64,000 nt of DNA, taken from positions 124,001-188,000 of the forward strand of contig NZ_WTVN01000002.1 of NCBI RefSeq assembly GCF_012910905.1, given 5' to 3'. The notes below the pieces were generated by a model. That model had not been told where the DNA came from and did not search any database. It was given only the letters and a program-made list of their open reading frames with translations. Every line of letters begins with the position of its first letter. Positions within the stretch are counted from its first letter, which is position 1. A program made the translations under genes and the position numbers. Shown piece after piece: positions 44,137 to 51,753 of the stretch. This stretch comes from Aromatoleum toluvorans. Its GTDB lineage: Bacteria > Pseudomonadota > Gammaproteobacteria > Burkholderiales > Rhodocyclaceae.

Positions 44137-46197
44137 ATGACTTTCCGCCTATCACTTTGCGCCGTGGCCGCGGCTTCGATTGCTGCGTGCCCTTCCTTCT
44201 CGGCGGCCCAGTCCGGCATGGAGCCGGAGTTTGCTCCGGAGCCGCAGGCTTCGGAGGCGAGCTATTTCGATTCGCTGCCGGTCGTGCTCACCGTCTCGCG
44301 CATGCCGCGGCCGCAGAACGAAGTGCCCGCGGCGCTGACGGTGCTCGATCGCGAGACGATCCGCGCGACCGGCTACCGCAGCCTGGACCGCCTGCTGCGC
44401 CTGGTGCCGGGCATGATGGTGGCAAAGGAGCGCGGCAGCGAGCAGTGGGTGAGCTACCACGGGCCGAATCGTGATTCCCCGCAGGAACTGCAGATCCTCG
44501 TCGACGGGCGCTCGGTGAGCGCGGCCTATTTCGGCAGCTTCGGACGCAATTCCTTCCCGCTGGCGATCGAGGACATCGAGCGCATCGAGGTCGTGCGCGG
44601 TACCGATGCGGCTTCGTATGGCACGAACGCGTACATGGGCGTGGTGAACATCATCACGCGCCACACCGCCGAGGAGCGCGGCGCGACGGTCTCGGTCGCG
44701 GGCGGCACGGGCGAATATTCGGAAGTCAGCGGCCGCGTCGTCGCGCGCTCCGGACCGCTGGGCCTGCGCATCACGGCGCAGCACTTGCGCGACGAGGGTG
44801 TGCACGACCTGAACGACAGCCGTGACCGCCACCGCGTGAGCCTGCGCAGCGACCTGCAGATGGGCGAGCACGACGAACTGACCCTGCTCGCCGGGCTGAC
44901 CGACATCGAGCGGGGTACGGGTTACCCGGACACGCCGTTCAACTCGCATCCCGAGCGCGACATGGACACGCGCGAGCACTTCGGTCACCTGCGCTGGCGC
45001 CATGCCGTCAGCCCGGACGAGGAGTTCCTGCTGTCGGGCTATTACGCCTACGAACGCACGCGCAACGAGTGGGCGATCGACAACGGCCGCTTGAGCTTTC
45101 CCGGCGGCCCGTTCTCGATCCCGGTGAACGACAGCTTCACGACGCGGCGGCAGAACCTCGAATTCCAGCACAACCTCACGCCGCGAGATGGCCTGCGGCT
45201 GAGCTGGGGGGCCGAGTGGCGGCGCGACCGGGTCCATGCGCCCTTCATCTTCTTCGGCCGTTCCGATCCGACAGAAGAAAGCCGTCGCCTGTTCGCAAAC
45301 GTCGAATGGCGGGCGGCGCCACAGTGGCAGTGGAACTTCGGCGCCATGGCCGAGCGCTTCCAGAACGACCGCACCCGCCTCTCTCCGCGCGTGTTCCTCA
45401 ACTGGCTGCCGAACGAGACAGAGACCTGGCGCGCCGGCTACGCGCGCGCGTGGCGCAATCCCGGGGTCTTCGGGCGCCACAGCGACGTGCGCATTATCCA
45501 CCCTGTCCTCGGGCTGCTCCAGCACCGCTTCGTTCCCAATGAAGGGATTGATCCGTCGCGACTCGACGCGTTCGAACTTGGTTATGCACGCCGCTTTGCG
45601 GCACTGCAGGGCAGCCTCGACGTGCGCGTGTTCCACGAACGCATTCGCGACCAGATTCAGCGCGAACAGGCATCGAACTCACTACCTGCACTCGTCCCGA
45701 AAACGATCTTGCCGCCGTCACAATGGACAAATGCCCAGGGCACGGTTCGCCTCGAAGGCGTCGAGACGCAGTTCGACTTCAGGCCGTGGCAGGACGGCAA
45801 GCTGCTGCTGCGCCACACGCTGATGCGTGCACGCGCGGGCGACGACGGCACCGAGGAGAGCACTCCGCCGTATTCCGCCAGCGTCACCTGGCTGCAGCGC
45901 ATGGGGGCGTGGCAGAGCGCGCTGACGCTGCTGCATGTCGGCCCGGTGCGCGCGGGCACCGGCTTCTCGCCGGATTTCCGCTACACGGTGCCGGACTACA
46001 CGACGCTGGACGCGAGCATCGCGCGCGAGTTCCACCTCGAGGGCGGACAGAGCGTCGAAGTGCGGCTCACCGGCCTGAACCTGTTCGGACGCCATCAGGA
46101 GCTGGCGAACTTCCCGGTGCAGCAGGCGTCCGGTAGCGACGAGCCGGTCAATCGCCTCGACCCGCAGGTGATGTTGCAGGTGTCGGCGCGCTTCTGA
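44137..46197 (+). CDS. TonB-dependent outer membrane receptor
   Basis: Outer membrane receptor of 686 residues. A signal peptide (cleavage after SAA, about residue 24) is followed by a TonB-box-like PVVLTVSR at about 48-55, a plug domain (VPAALTVLDRETIRATGYRS, then RIEVVRGTDAASYGTNAYMGVVNIITR) and a beta barrel ending in VSARF with terminal phenylalanine. The ligand cannot be assigned; the family includes siderophore, heme and cobalamin receptors. About 45500-45740 uses less GC-rich codons than the rest, perhaps a divergent extracellular loop. ATG at 44137 is supported by the signal peptide. Confidence 0.92.
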   Translation: MTFRLSLCAVAAASIAACPSFSAAQSGMEPEFAPEPQASEASYFDSLPVVLTVSRMPRPQNEVPAALTVLDRETIRATGYRSLDRLLRLVPGMMVAKERGSEQWVSYHGPNRDSPQELQILVDGRSVSAAYFGSFGRNSFPLAIEDIERIEVVRGTDAASYGTNAYMGVVNIITRHTAEERGATVSVAGGTGEYSEVSGRVVARSGPLGLRITAQHLRDEGVHDLNDSRDRHRVSLRSDLQMGEHDELTLLAGLTDIERGTGYPDTPFNSHPERDMDTREHFGHLRWRHAVSPDEEFLLSGYYAYERTRNEWAIDNGRLSFPGGPFSIPVNDSFTTRRQNLEFQHNLTPRDGLRLSWGAEWRRDRVHAPFIFFGRSDPTEESRRLFANVEWRAAPQWQWNFGAMAERFQNDRTRLSPRVFLNWLPNETETWRAGYARAWRNPGVFGRHSDVRIIHPVLGLLQHRFVPNEGIDPSRLDAFELGYARRFAALQGSLDVRVFHERIRDQIQREQASNSLPALVPKTILPPSQWTNAQGTVRLEGVETQFDFRPWQDGKLLLRHTLMRARAGDDGTEESTPPYSASVTWLQRMGAWQSALTLLHVGPVRAGTGFSPDFRYTVPDYTTLDASIAREFHLEGGQSVEVRLTGLNLFGRHQELANFPVQQASGSDEPVNRLDPQVMLQVSARF

Positions 46198-46274
46198 CAC
46201 GGTGCGCCCGTCGTGCACGCGCCGGACTTGTCGCCGGCGCGCCCCACCCCAATCTGTCGTGCATGGCGCGGTCG

Positions 46275-46302
46275 GGAACGCCCGCGGCCTGTCTGCGTCT
46301 AC
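46275..46302 (+). promoter_or_regulatory. sigmaE-like promoter of the DegP-type protease gene
   Basis: GGAAC (46275-46279) and GTCTAC (46297-46302) are 17 bases apart. This matches the sigmaE pattern GGAACTT-N15-GTCTAA in spacing, with the TT of the -35 missing. The transcript would have a leader of about 30 bases. degP is the classical sigmaE target for envelope stress, which supports it. Confidence 0.6.
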
Positions 46303-46338
46303 GTGACGATTGACGATCATTCAGGGGAAAAACACAAC

Positions 46339-47829
46339 ATGCGCAAGACCATTCTCGTGACTGCCCTGGCGATGGGCGTCGGCGCCGCCTTCGGCGACGG
46401 CTTCGGGGTGCCCGCGGCACTCGCCGCGAATCCGGTGACGGCGGCGCAGGCGGCCCAATCGAACCGCTTCGGCCTGCCGGATTTCGGCGATCTCGTCGAA
46501 CAGGTCGGTCCCGCCGTGGTGAACATCGCCGTCACCCAGAAGGAGAAGGCGCGCCCGAGCGGCGGCGAGGAGATCCCGGGCCTGTCGCCCGACGACCCCT
46601 TCTACGACTTCCTGCGCCGCTTCGGCGTGCCGCTGCCGGGCCAGCCCGGCCAGCCGGGACACGGCAACCGCGGCCCGCGCGCGCAGCGCGGCGTCGGCTC
46701 GGGCTTCATCATCAGCAGCGACGGCTACGTGCTGACGAACGCGCACGTCGTCGGCGAGGGCGAGACCGAGGTGACGGTGAAGCTGATCGACAAGCGCGAC
46801 TTCAAGGCCAAGGTGGTCGGCACCGACAAGCGCACCGACATCGCGCTGCTGAAGATCGACGCCACCGGGCTGCCGACCGTGCGCATGGGCGACGCCGATC
46901 GCTCGCGCGTCGGCGAATGGGTGGTCGCCGTGGGCTCGCCGTTCGGCTTCGACAACACCGTCACCGCCGGCATCATCTCGGCCAAGGCACGCCGCCTGCC
47001 GGACGAGAACTACGTGCCCTTCATCCAGACCGACGTCGCGATCAACCCCGGCAACTCGGGCGGGCCGCTGTTCAACCTCTCGGGCGAGGTGATCGGCATC
47101 AACTCGCAGATCTACTCGCGCTCGGGCGGCTTCATGGGCATCTCGTTCGCGATCCCGATCGACGTGGCGCTGAAGGTCAAGGACCAGATCGTCAAGTACG
47201 GCCGCGTGCAGCGCGGCAAGCTGGGCGTGACGATCCAGGGCCTGGACAGGGAACTGGCGCAGTCCTTCGGCCTGTCCGAACCGCGCGGCGCGCTGATCTC
47301 GAACGTGGAGCCCGACAGCGCGGGCGACAAGGCCGGGCTCAAGGCGGGCGATGTGGTGCTCGGCGTCGATGGCACGAGCGTCGGCGATTCCGCCGACCTG
47401 CCGCGCATCATCGGCGACAAGCGGCCCGGCACGACCGTGAAGCTGGAGATCTGGCGCGACGGCAAGAGCCGCACCGTCAGCGCGACGCTCGGCGAGATGG
47501 GTTCCGAGACGCTGGCCGAGACGCCGGGCGGCGGGGGCGACAAGCCGCGCGGCGAGGATGCCGGCGGCAAGCTCGGCCTGGCGGGCCGGGCGCTGACGAA
47601 CGAGGAGGCGGCGCAGCTCGGCGTGCGCGGCGGCCTGCTGGTCGAGCGCGTCAACGGCCCCGCGGCGCAGGCGGGGCTGCAGCAGGGCGACGTCGTGCTG
47701 GCCGTCAACAACCAGCCGGTGACGACGGTGCAGGCCTTCCGCCAGATGATGGAAAAGGCCGGCAACCGCTTCGCGCTGCTGATCCAGCGCGGCGGCGCGC
47801 GCATCTTCGTGCCGATCCGGATCGGCTGA
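46339..47829 (+). CDS. degP: Periplasmic serine protease of the DegP/HtrA family
   Basis: Do-like protease and chaperone of 496 residues in the periplasm. It has a signal peptide (cleavage near LAA, residues 28-30). The catalytic triad is H136 (TNAHVVG), D167 (RTDIALLK) and S240 (GNSGGPL). Two PDZ domains follow (about 290-380 and 405-490). Family assignment is firm; whether it is DegP, DegQ or MucD in function is not. ATG at 46339 precedes the signal peptide and follows a purine-rich AGGGG site. Confidence 0.95.
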   Translation: MRKTILVTALAMGVGAAFGDGFGVPAALAANPVTAAQAAQSNRFGLPDFGDLVEQVGPAVVNIAVTQKEKARPSGGEEIPGLSPDDPFYDFLRRFGVPLPGQPGQPGHGNRGPRAQRGVGSGFIISSDGYVLTNAHVVGEGETEVTVKLIDKRDFKAKVVGTDKRTDIALLKIDATGLPTVRMGDADRSRVGEWVVAVGSPFGFDNTVTAGIISAKARRLPDENYVPFIQTDVAINPGNSGGPLFNLSGEVIGINSQIYSRSGGFMGISFAIPIDVALKVKDQIVKYGRVQRGKLGVTIQGLDRELAQSFGLSEPRGALISNVEPDSAGDKAGLKAGDVVLGVDGTSVGDSADLPRIIGDKRPGTTVKLEIWRDGKSRTVSATLGEMGSETLAETPGGGGDKPRGEDAGGKLGLAGRALTNEEAAQLGVRGGLLVERVNGPAAQAGLQQGDVVLAVNNQPVTTVQAFRQMMEKAGNRFALLIQRGGARIFVPIRIG

Positions 47830-47892
47830 ACGCGTACCGCATCGAGGAGCGATGCGCGCCGCGCCGGGCTTATCCGGTGCGGCGAACGCCAG

Positions 47893-47918
47893 AATGGCCG
47901 CCCATCGAGGCGGCCATT
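47893..47918 (+). terminator. Intrinsic terminator after degP
   Basis: AATGGCCGCC (47893-47902) pairs perfectly with GGCGGCCATT (47909-47918) across 6 bases, followed by further T residues (ATTTTCGT). The 10-bp stem lies 63 bases after the degP stop and 20 from the stop of the convergent MFS gene. It is the best intrinsic terminator in the window. Confidence 0.8.
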
Positions 47919-47937
47919 TTCGTGTCGACGAGTGCGA

Positions 47938-49158
47938 TCAGGCGGGCTGCGCGGCCGGGCGCAGTATCGGCGCCTCGCGGATCGGCAGGTTAACGATGGC
48001 CGCCATCGTCGCGAGCGCCATGTCCGCGTACCACATCCACGAGAAGTCGCCGAAGCGCGTGATCGCGATGCCGCCCAGCCAGGCGCCGAGGAAGCCGCCG
48101 ACCTGGTGCGACAGCAGCGTGAGGCCGAACAGCGTGCCGAGGTAGCGGATGCCGAACAGCTTGCCGACGATCGCCGCGGTGGGCGGCACGGTCGCGAGCC
48201 AGGTGAAGCCGAGGCCGGCGGCGAAGAGGTAGAAGGTCAGCGCGGTTTTCGGCGCCATCAGGTAGAGCGCGACGAGCAGCGCGCGCGAGCCGTACATCGC
48301 CGCGAGCACGTACTTGCTGCGGTAGCGCGACACCGAGGCGCCGGCGTACAGGCTGCCGACGATGTTGGACAGGCCGATGATCGCCAGCGACCAGCTGGCG
48401 ACCGTCGGCGGCAGGCCGCACAGGTCGACTTCGCCCGGCAGGTGCGTGACGAGGAAGGCGATGTGGAAGCCGCAGGTGAAGAAGCCCGCGTGCAGCAGCA
48501 GGTAGCTGCGGTCGCCCATCGCCTGGCGCACGGTACGCCACAGGCCGGCGTCCTCGTGCGCGCCGTGGTGATGCGTCGCGTGCTTCGGATCGACCAGCAC
48601 GCGCACGAGCGGCAGCGCCGCCAGCGTCATCAGCGCGAGCGACCACATCGCGCCCATCCAGCCGACGGACTGGATCAGCTTCTGCAGCACCGGCGCGAAC
48701 ACGAACTGGCCGAAGGAGCCGCCGGCGTTGATGACGCCCGACGCGGTGCCGCGCGCCTCCAGCGGCAGGCGCTGCGCGGCGGCGCCGATCAGCACCGAGA
48801 AGCTGCCCGCGCCGGCCCCCATCGCCGAGAGCAGGCCCAGCGACACGACCAGCCCGAAGCCCGAGCCCATGAAGGGCGTGAGCGCACTGCCGAGCGCAAG
48901 AATCACGAGGCCCCACACCAGCACCTTGGCCGCGCCGTAGCGGTCGGCGAAGGCGCCGGCGACGGGCTGGATCGCGCCCCACATGAACTGGCCGACGGCG
49001 AGCGCGAAGCTGATCGTCGCGATGCCGAGCCCGGTGGAGGTGTTGAGCGGCGACACGAAGAGGCCCAGCGACTGGCGCGCGCCCATCGTGACCATGAGGA
49101 TGCCGGCGGCCGAGAGGGTGACGATCAGCGCGGCGCGGCTGTTGAGGGATCGCAGCAT
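47938..49158 (-). CDS. Major facilitator superfamily transporter
   Basis: Inner-membrane transporter of 406 residues with about 12 predicted helices and an MFS loop 2-3 motif, GAFADRYGAAKVLVWG, near residue 70. A central hydrophilic loop contains a histidine run (KHATHHHGAHEDA), possibly metal binding or only a linker. Substrate unknown; related proteins are annotated as oxalate/formate antiporter-like or drug exporters. It is 54 bases downstream of the thioesterase gene on the same strand. Confidence 0.88.
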   Translation of the reverse strand: MLRSLNSRAALIVTLSAAGILMVTMGARQSLGLFVSPLNTSTGLGIATISFALAVGQFMWGAIQPVAGAFADRYGAAKVLVWGLVILALGSALTPFMGSGFGLVVSLGLLSAMGAGAGSFSVLIGAAAQRLPLEARGTASGVINAGGSFGQFVFAPVLQKLIQSVGWMGAMWSLALMTLAALPLVRVLVDPKHATHHHGAHEDAGLWRTVRQAMGDRSYLLLHAGFFTCGFHIAFLVTHLPGEVDLCGLPPTVASWSLAIIGLSNIVGSLYAGASVSRYRSKYVLAAMYGSRALLVALYLMAPKTALTFYLFAAGLGFTWLATVPPTAAIVGKLFGIRYLGTLFGLTLLSHQVGGFLGAWLGGIAITRFGDFSWMWYADMALATMAAIVNLPIREAPILRPAAQPA

Positions 49159-49212
49159 TTCTTGTTCTCTGTCTTTGTTGTTTTGGTCGGTCGGGGCTGG
49201 GGGGACGCGTGA

Positions 49213-50010
49213 CTACTTCTTGCGCACGAACAGCGTGTGCAGGCTGCGGCCGAGCGCGCCGTCGGAATCGAACACCGCGGTCGTCACGGTGCCGATGCCG
49301 CCCGGATCGATGATGGTGCGCGCCGCCATGCCGAACCATTCGCCCTGCGGATGGCGGTGCATGTTGAGCGTGAGGTCGACCGGCACGAAGGTCCAGTGAC
49401 GGATGTCGAGCTCGGCGCTGATGCCGTTGGCCGAGTCGAGGATCAGCAGCAGCGCCTCGATGCCGTCGGTGGGCCGGCCGGCGACGAGCGGAATGCGCGG
49501 GCGCGCAAACACCGTGGCCGGACCCGGTTCGACGAAGCTGCCGTCCGCGAAGCGCCATTCGAGCGCATCCGCGTAGGGGAAGTAATCGACGCCGTGGAAG
49601 AAGACCTGCGCCTGCGCCTCGGGCAGCGGCGGCACCGTGAAGGGGTCGGCGACGGCGACGGCGCTCTCGGGCAGGCGCTCGACACGCCACGCATGGGCGA
49701 GCAGCACGGGCTTGCCGCGCACGAGCATCTCGCCCTGCAGCAGCTCGATGCGCCGGCCCGGGCGCAGCACGCGCACCTTCAGCTCGCACGGCTCGACCGG
49801 CACCGGCCCGAGGATCTCGAAGGTGATGCGCGCGATGTCCAGCCCGAACTCGGACGGAAAGCGGCGCAGCGCCTGCGCGAGCAGCGCAATCGGCGGGCCG
49901 CCGTGCTGGCTTTCAACCGACCAGGGGCCGATCGTCGCCTCGGTGGGCTGGTAGGCCTCGTCGCCGAGGGGCACGAAGAAGGCTTCGGGAAGCGCGATGG
50001 AGGTGTGCAT
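49213..50010 (-). CDS. Acyl-CoA thioesterase-like protein (double hotdog)
   Basis: Protein of 265 residues with the double hotdog layout of TesB-like thioesterases: an N-terminal hotdog with PTEATIGPWSVESQHGGPPIALLAQAL (near 20-48) and a C-terminal hotdog around SANGISAELDIRHWTFVPVDL, with ASP/Thr candidates typical of the family. Substrate unknown. ATG at 50010 is used; a start at 50040 is possible. It is the first gene of a thioesterase-MFS pair and diverges from the LysR-type regulator, which probably controls it. Confidence 0.87.
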   Translation of the reverse strand: MHTSIALPEAFFVPLGDEAYQPTEATIGPWSVESQHGGPPIALLAQALRRFPSEFGLDIARITFEILGPVPVEPCELKVRVLRPGRRIELLQGEMLVRGKPVLLAHAWRVERLPESAVAVADPFTVPPLPEAQAQVFFHGVDYFPYADALEWRFADGSFVEPGPATVFARPRIPLVAGRPTDGIEALLLILDSANGISAELDIRHWTFVPVDLTLNMHRHPQGEWFGMAARTIIDPGGIGTVTTAVFDSDGALGRSLHTLFVRKK

Positions 50011-50093
50011 GATCGATACCGTAGCGTATGTGAGCCGCAATTTAACCGACTAATCCGGAAACAAAAAGCCGATAATGGTTGCCCGTACGTCAA

Positions 50094-50103
50094 CAATATA
50101 TTG
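50094..50103. promoter_or_regulatory. Palindrome in the divergent LysR/thioesterase promoter region
   Basis: CAATATATTG is a perfect 10-base palindrome in the 110-base region between the divergent thioesterase and LysR genes, flanked by GTCAA and ACAAC. LysR-type regulators bind such dyads next to their own gene, so this is a candidate operator. GATAAT at 50071-50076 is a possible -10 for the regulator. Confidence 0.45.
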
Positions 50104-50120
50104 ACAACCGAGATTGACAC

Positions 50121-51041
50121 ATGAGCTGGCTGGCTAGCTGGGATGCGTTCGTGAAGGTCGTCGAGAGCGGCAGCATGGCCGCCGCCGCGCGACGCCTCGA
50201 TTGCACGCGCGCGCAGGTCAGCAAGCAGATCGCCGAACTCGAGCGGCGCTTCGGCGTGCGCCTGTTCGACCGCTCGACGCGCAGGCTCTTCCTCACCCCG
50301 TCGGGCGAGGTGTTCCACCAGCACGCGCTGCGCGCGCTCGAGTCGGTCGAACTGACCGAAGTCGCCGTGCGCAACCTCGGCGACGTGCCGAGCGGGCTGC
50401 TGCGCATCAGCGCGAGCGTGGTCTTCGGCCGCATGTGGATCGCGCCGCTGCTGCCGCGGCTCACCGAGCGCCACCCCGAACTCGACTGCGAGCTGATCCT
50501 GACGAACGCCCTCGTCGACTTCGCCGAGGACCGCATCGACCTCGCGCTGCGCTTCTGCAAGAGCCCGCCCGAGGACGTCGTCGCGAAGCGCATCTTCACG
50601 ATGGAAATCGTCATCTGCGCGGCCCCGGACTACCTCGCCCGCCACGGCACCCCCAAGGCGCCGCGCGAGCTCGCGGATCACCAGTGCTTCAGCTTCCTGG
50701 TATCCGACAACCGCGTGTGGCGTCTGGCCGACCGGCATGGCGAGGAATGCGCGATCCCGGTGCGCAGCCGCATCCACTTCAACGACGCCGGCAGCATCCT
50801 CGACGCCGCGCTCGCCGGCCACGGTCTGGCGATCCTGCCGACCTACCTGTGCTGCCGCGAACTCGCGGACGGACGCCTGCAGCGGGTGCTGCACGACTAC
50901 CGCCCGCTGATCGATTTCGGGCGCGACCTCTATGCCTGCTACATGCCGAGCCGGGCGCGCCTGCCGAAGGTGAAGGTATTGCTCGACGAACTGGACGCGC
51001 TACTGGCGCCGCTGCCGCCGTGGGGACAGCTGGACGGGTGA
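50121..51041 (+). CDS. LysR-type transcriptional regulator
   Basis: Regulator of 306 residues. The N-terminal winged helix-turn-helix reads FVKVVESGSMAAAARRLDCTRAQVSKQIAELERRFGVRLFDRSTR (residues about 9-53). A type 2 periplasmic-binding-protein-fold effector domain follows, with DRIDLALRF and GHGLAILPTYL. Closest to the CrgA/DmlR-like group by general pattern. It probably controls the divergent thioesterase-MFS genes. Effector unknown. Confidence 0.92.
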   Translation: MSWLASWDAFVKVVESGSMAAAARRLDCTRAQVSKQIAELERRFGVRLFDRSTRRLFLTPSGEVFHQHALRALESVELTEVAVRNLGDVPSGLLRISASVVFGRMWIAPLLPRLTERHPELDCELILTNALVDFAEDRIDLALRFCKSPPEDVVAKRIFTMEIVICAAPDYLARHGTPKAPRELADHQCFSFLVSDNRVWRLADRHGEECAIPVRSRIHFNDAGSILDAALAGHGLAILPTYLCCRELADGRLQRVLHDYRPLIDFGRDLYACYMPSRARLPKVKVLLDELDALLAPLPPWGQLDG

Positions 51042-51069
51042 ACCGGCCGCGTTCAGGGCGTGCGCGCGC

Positions 51070-51588
51070 TCACTGCGACCGAGCGGCGTGCGCCAAGCCT
51101 TGCAAAACCCGCACCGCAAGCAGGCCGCCGCGCGTCGCGACGACCCGGCCTTCGCGGTCGATCGCGTAGGCAAGCGCGCTGTCGAGCAGGAGGCGCTGCG
51201 AAGCGGTGTCCAACTGGTCGTCGGCGGCTGCCAGGTGCAGCGAGATGCCGCGCTCGGCGAGCAGGCGCCGGGCGTCGGCATGCTGCGCCGCCGGCACGAG
51301 CGTGCGCACGGCCACCCCGTCCGGCGCGGCGATCGCGGTAAAGCGCTCCAGCTCGGCAAGCGACTTGCGGCAGGCCAGGCAGCCGGGCGTCCACAGCACC
51401 ACCACCGCGGGCTGGCCGTCCGCGGCGCGCACGGCACTGCGGGCGGCGCCGAGTTCGGCGAGATCGGACGCGGCGAAGGCCGTGCCGGCGAGGGCTGCCA
51501 CGAGCACGAAGGCGCGGCGAGCGTGCCGCGAGAGCCTTACGGCACGCGTATCGCCGCGCGGGAAGCCGCCGGATCCTGCACCAGCCAT
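51070..51588 (-). CDS. Thioredoxin-like exported protein
   Basis: Protein of 172 residues with an N-terminal hydrophobic segment (RRAFVLVAALAGTAFAA, about 25-41) acting as signal peptide or anchor, and a thioredoxin fold with the active pair in TPGCLACRKSLAELERF near residue 75. CLAC has an unusual middle pair, so redox potential should differ from thioredoxin. It is probably periplasmic, in cytochrome or protein thiol handling. ATG at 51588 has AGGGG before it; a start at 51645 would run across the FNR-type box. It is convergent with the LysR gene. Confidence 0.82.
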   Translation of the reverse strand: MAGAGSGGFPRGDTRAVRLSRHARRAFVLVAALAGTAFAASDLAELGAARSAVRAADGQPAVVVLWTPGCLACRKSLAELERFTAIAAPDGVAVRTLVPAAQHADARRLLAERGISLHLAAADDQLDTASQRLLLDSALAYAIDREGRVVATRGGLLAVRVLQGLAHAARSQ

Positions 51589-51643
51589 CGTCACCCCTTG
51601 ATCTTGCGTGACCGCAAGAATCGTCCGCGGCGCGCGCGCGTTC

Positions 51644-51659
51644 ATTGACGCGGGTCAAT
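51644..51659 (-). promoter_or_regulatory. FNR/Anr-type box upstream of the thioredoxin-like gene
   Basis: ATTGAC-GCGG-GTCAAT is a perfectly symmetrical dyad containing TTGAC-N4-GTCAA, the pattern bound by FNR/Anr/Dnr regulators. Its centre is 63 bases upstream of the thioredoxin-like ATG. A start site about 41 bases downstream of the centre, as for class II activation, would leave a leader of about 22 bases. This suggests induction under low oxygen. No other such box was seen in the window. Confidence 0.6.
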
Positions 51660-51753
51660 CGGCGAGGATCCGCAGGCGCTTACCAGGCGGGAGTCCTCAT
51701 GGCCGAACGGGAGCGAGACGCGTGGGGACATCGCACAGCAGGATCCCGTCCGC

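Noticed and set aside
46309-46322. FNR-like TTGACGATCATTCA before degP
   Set aside because: The second half-site matches poorly, and the sigmaE-like promoter explains the region better.
50101-50106. TTGACA as a -35 for the LysR gene
   Set aside because: It is only 14 bases before the ATG, so transcription would begin inside the gene; more likely part of the operator.
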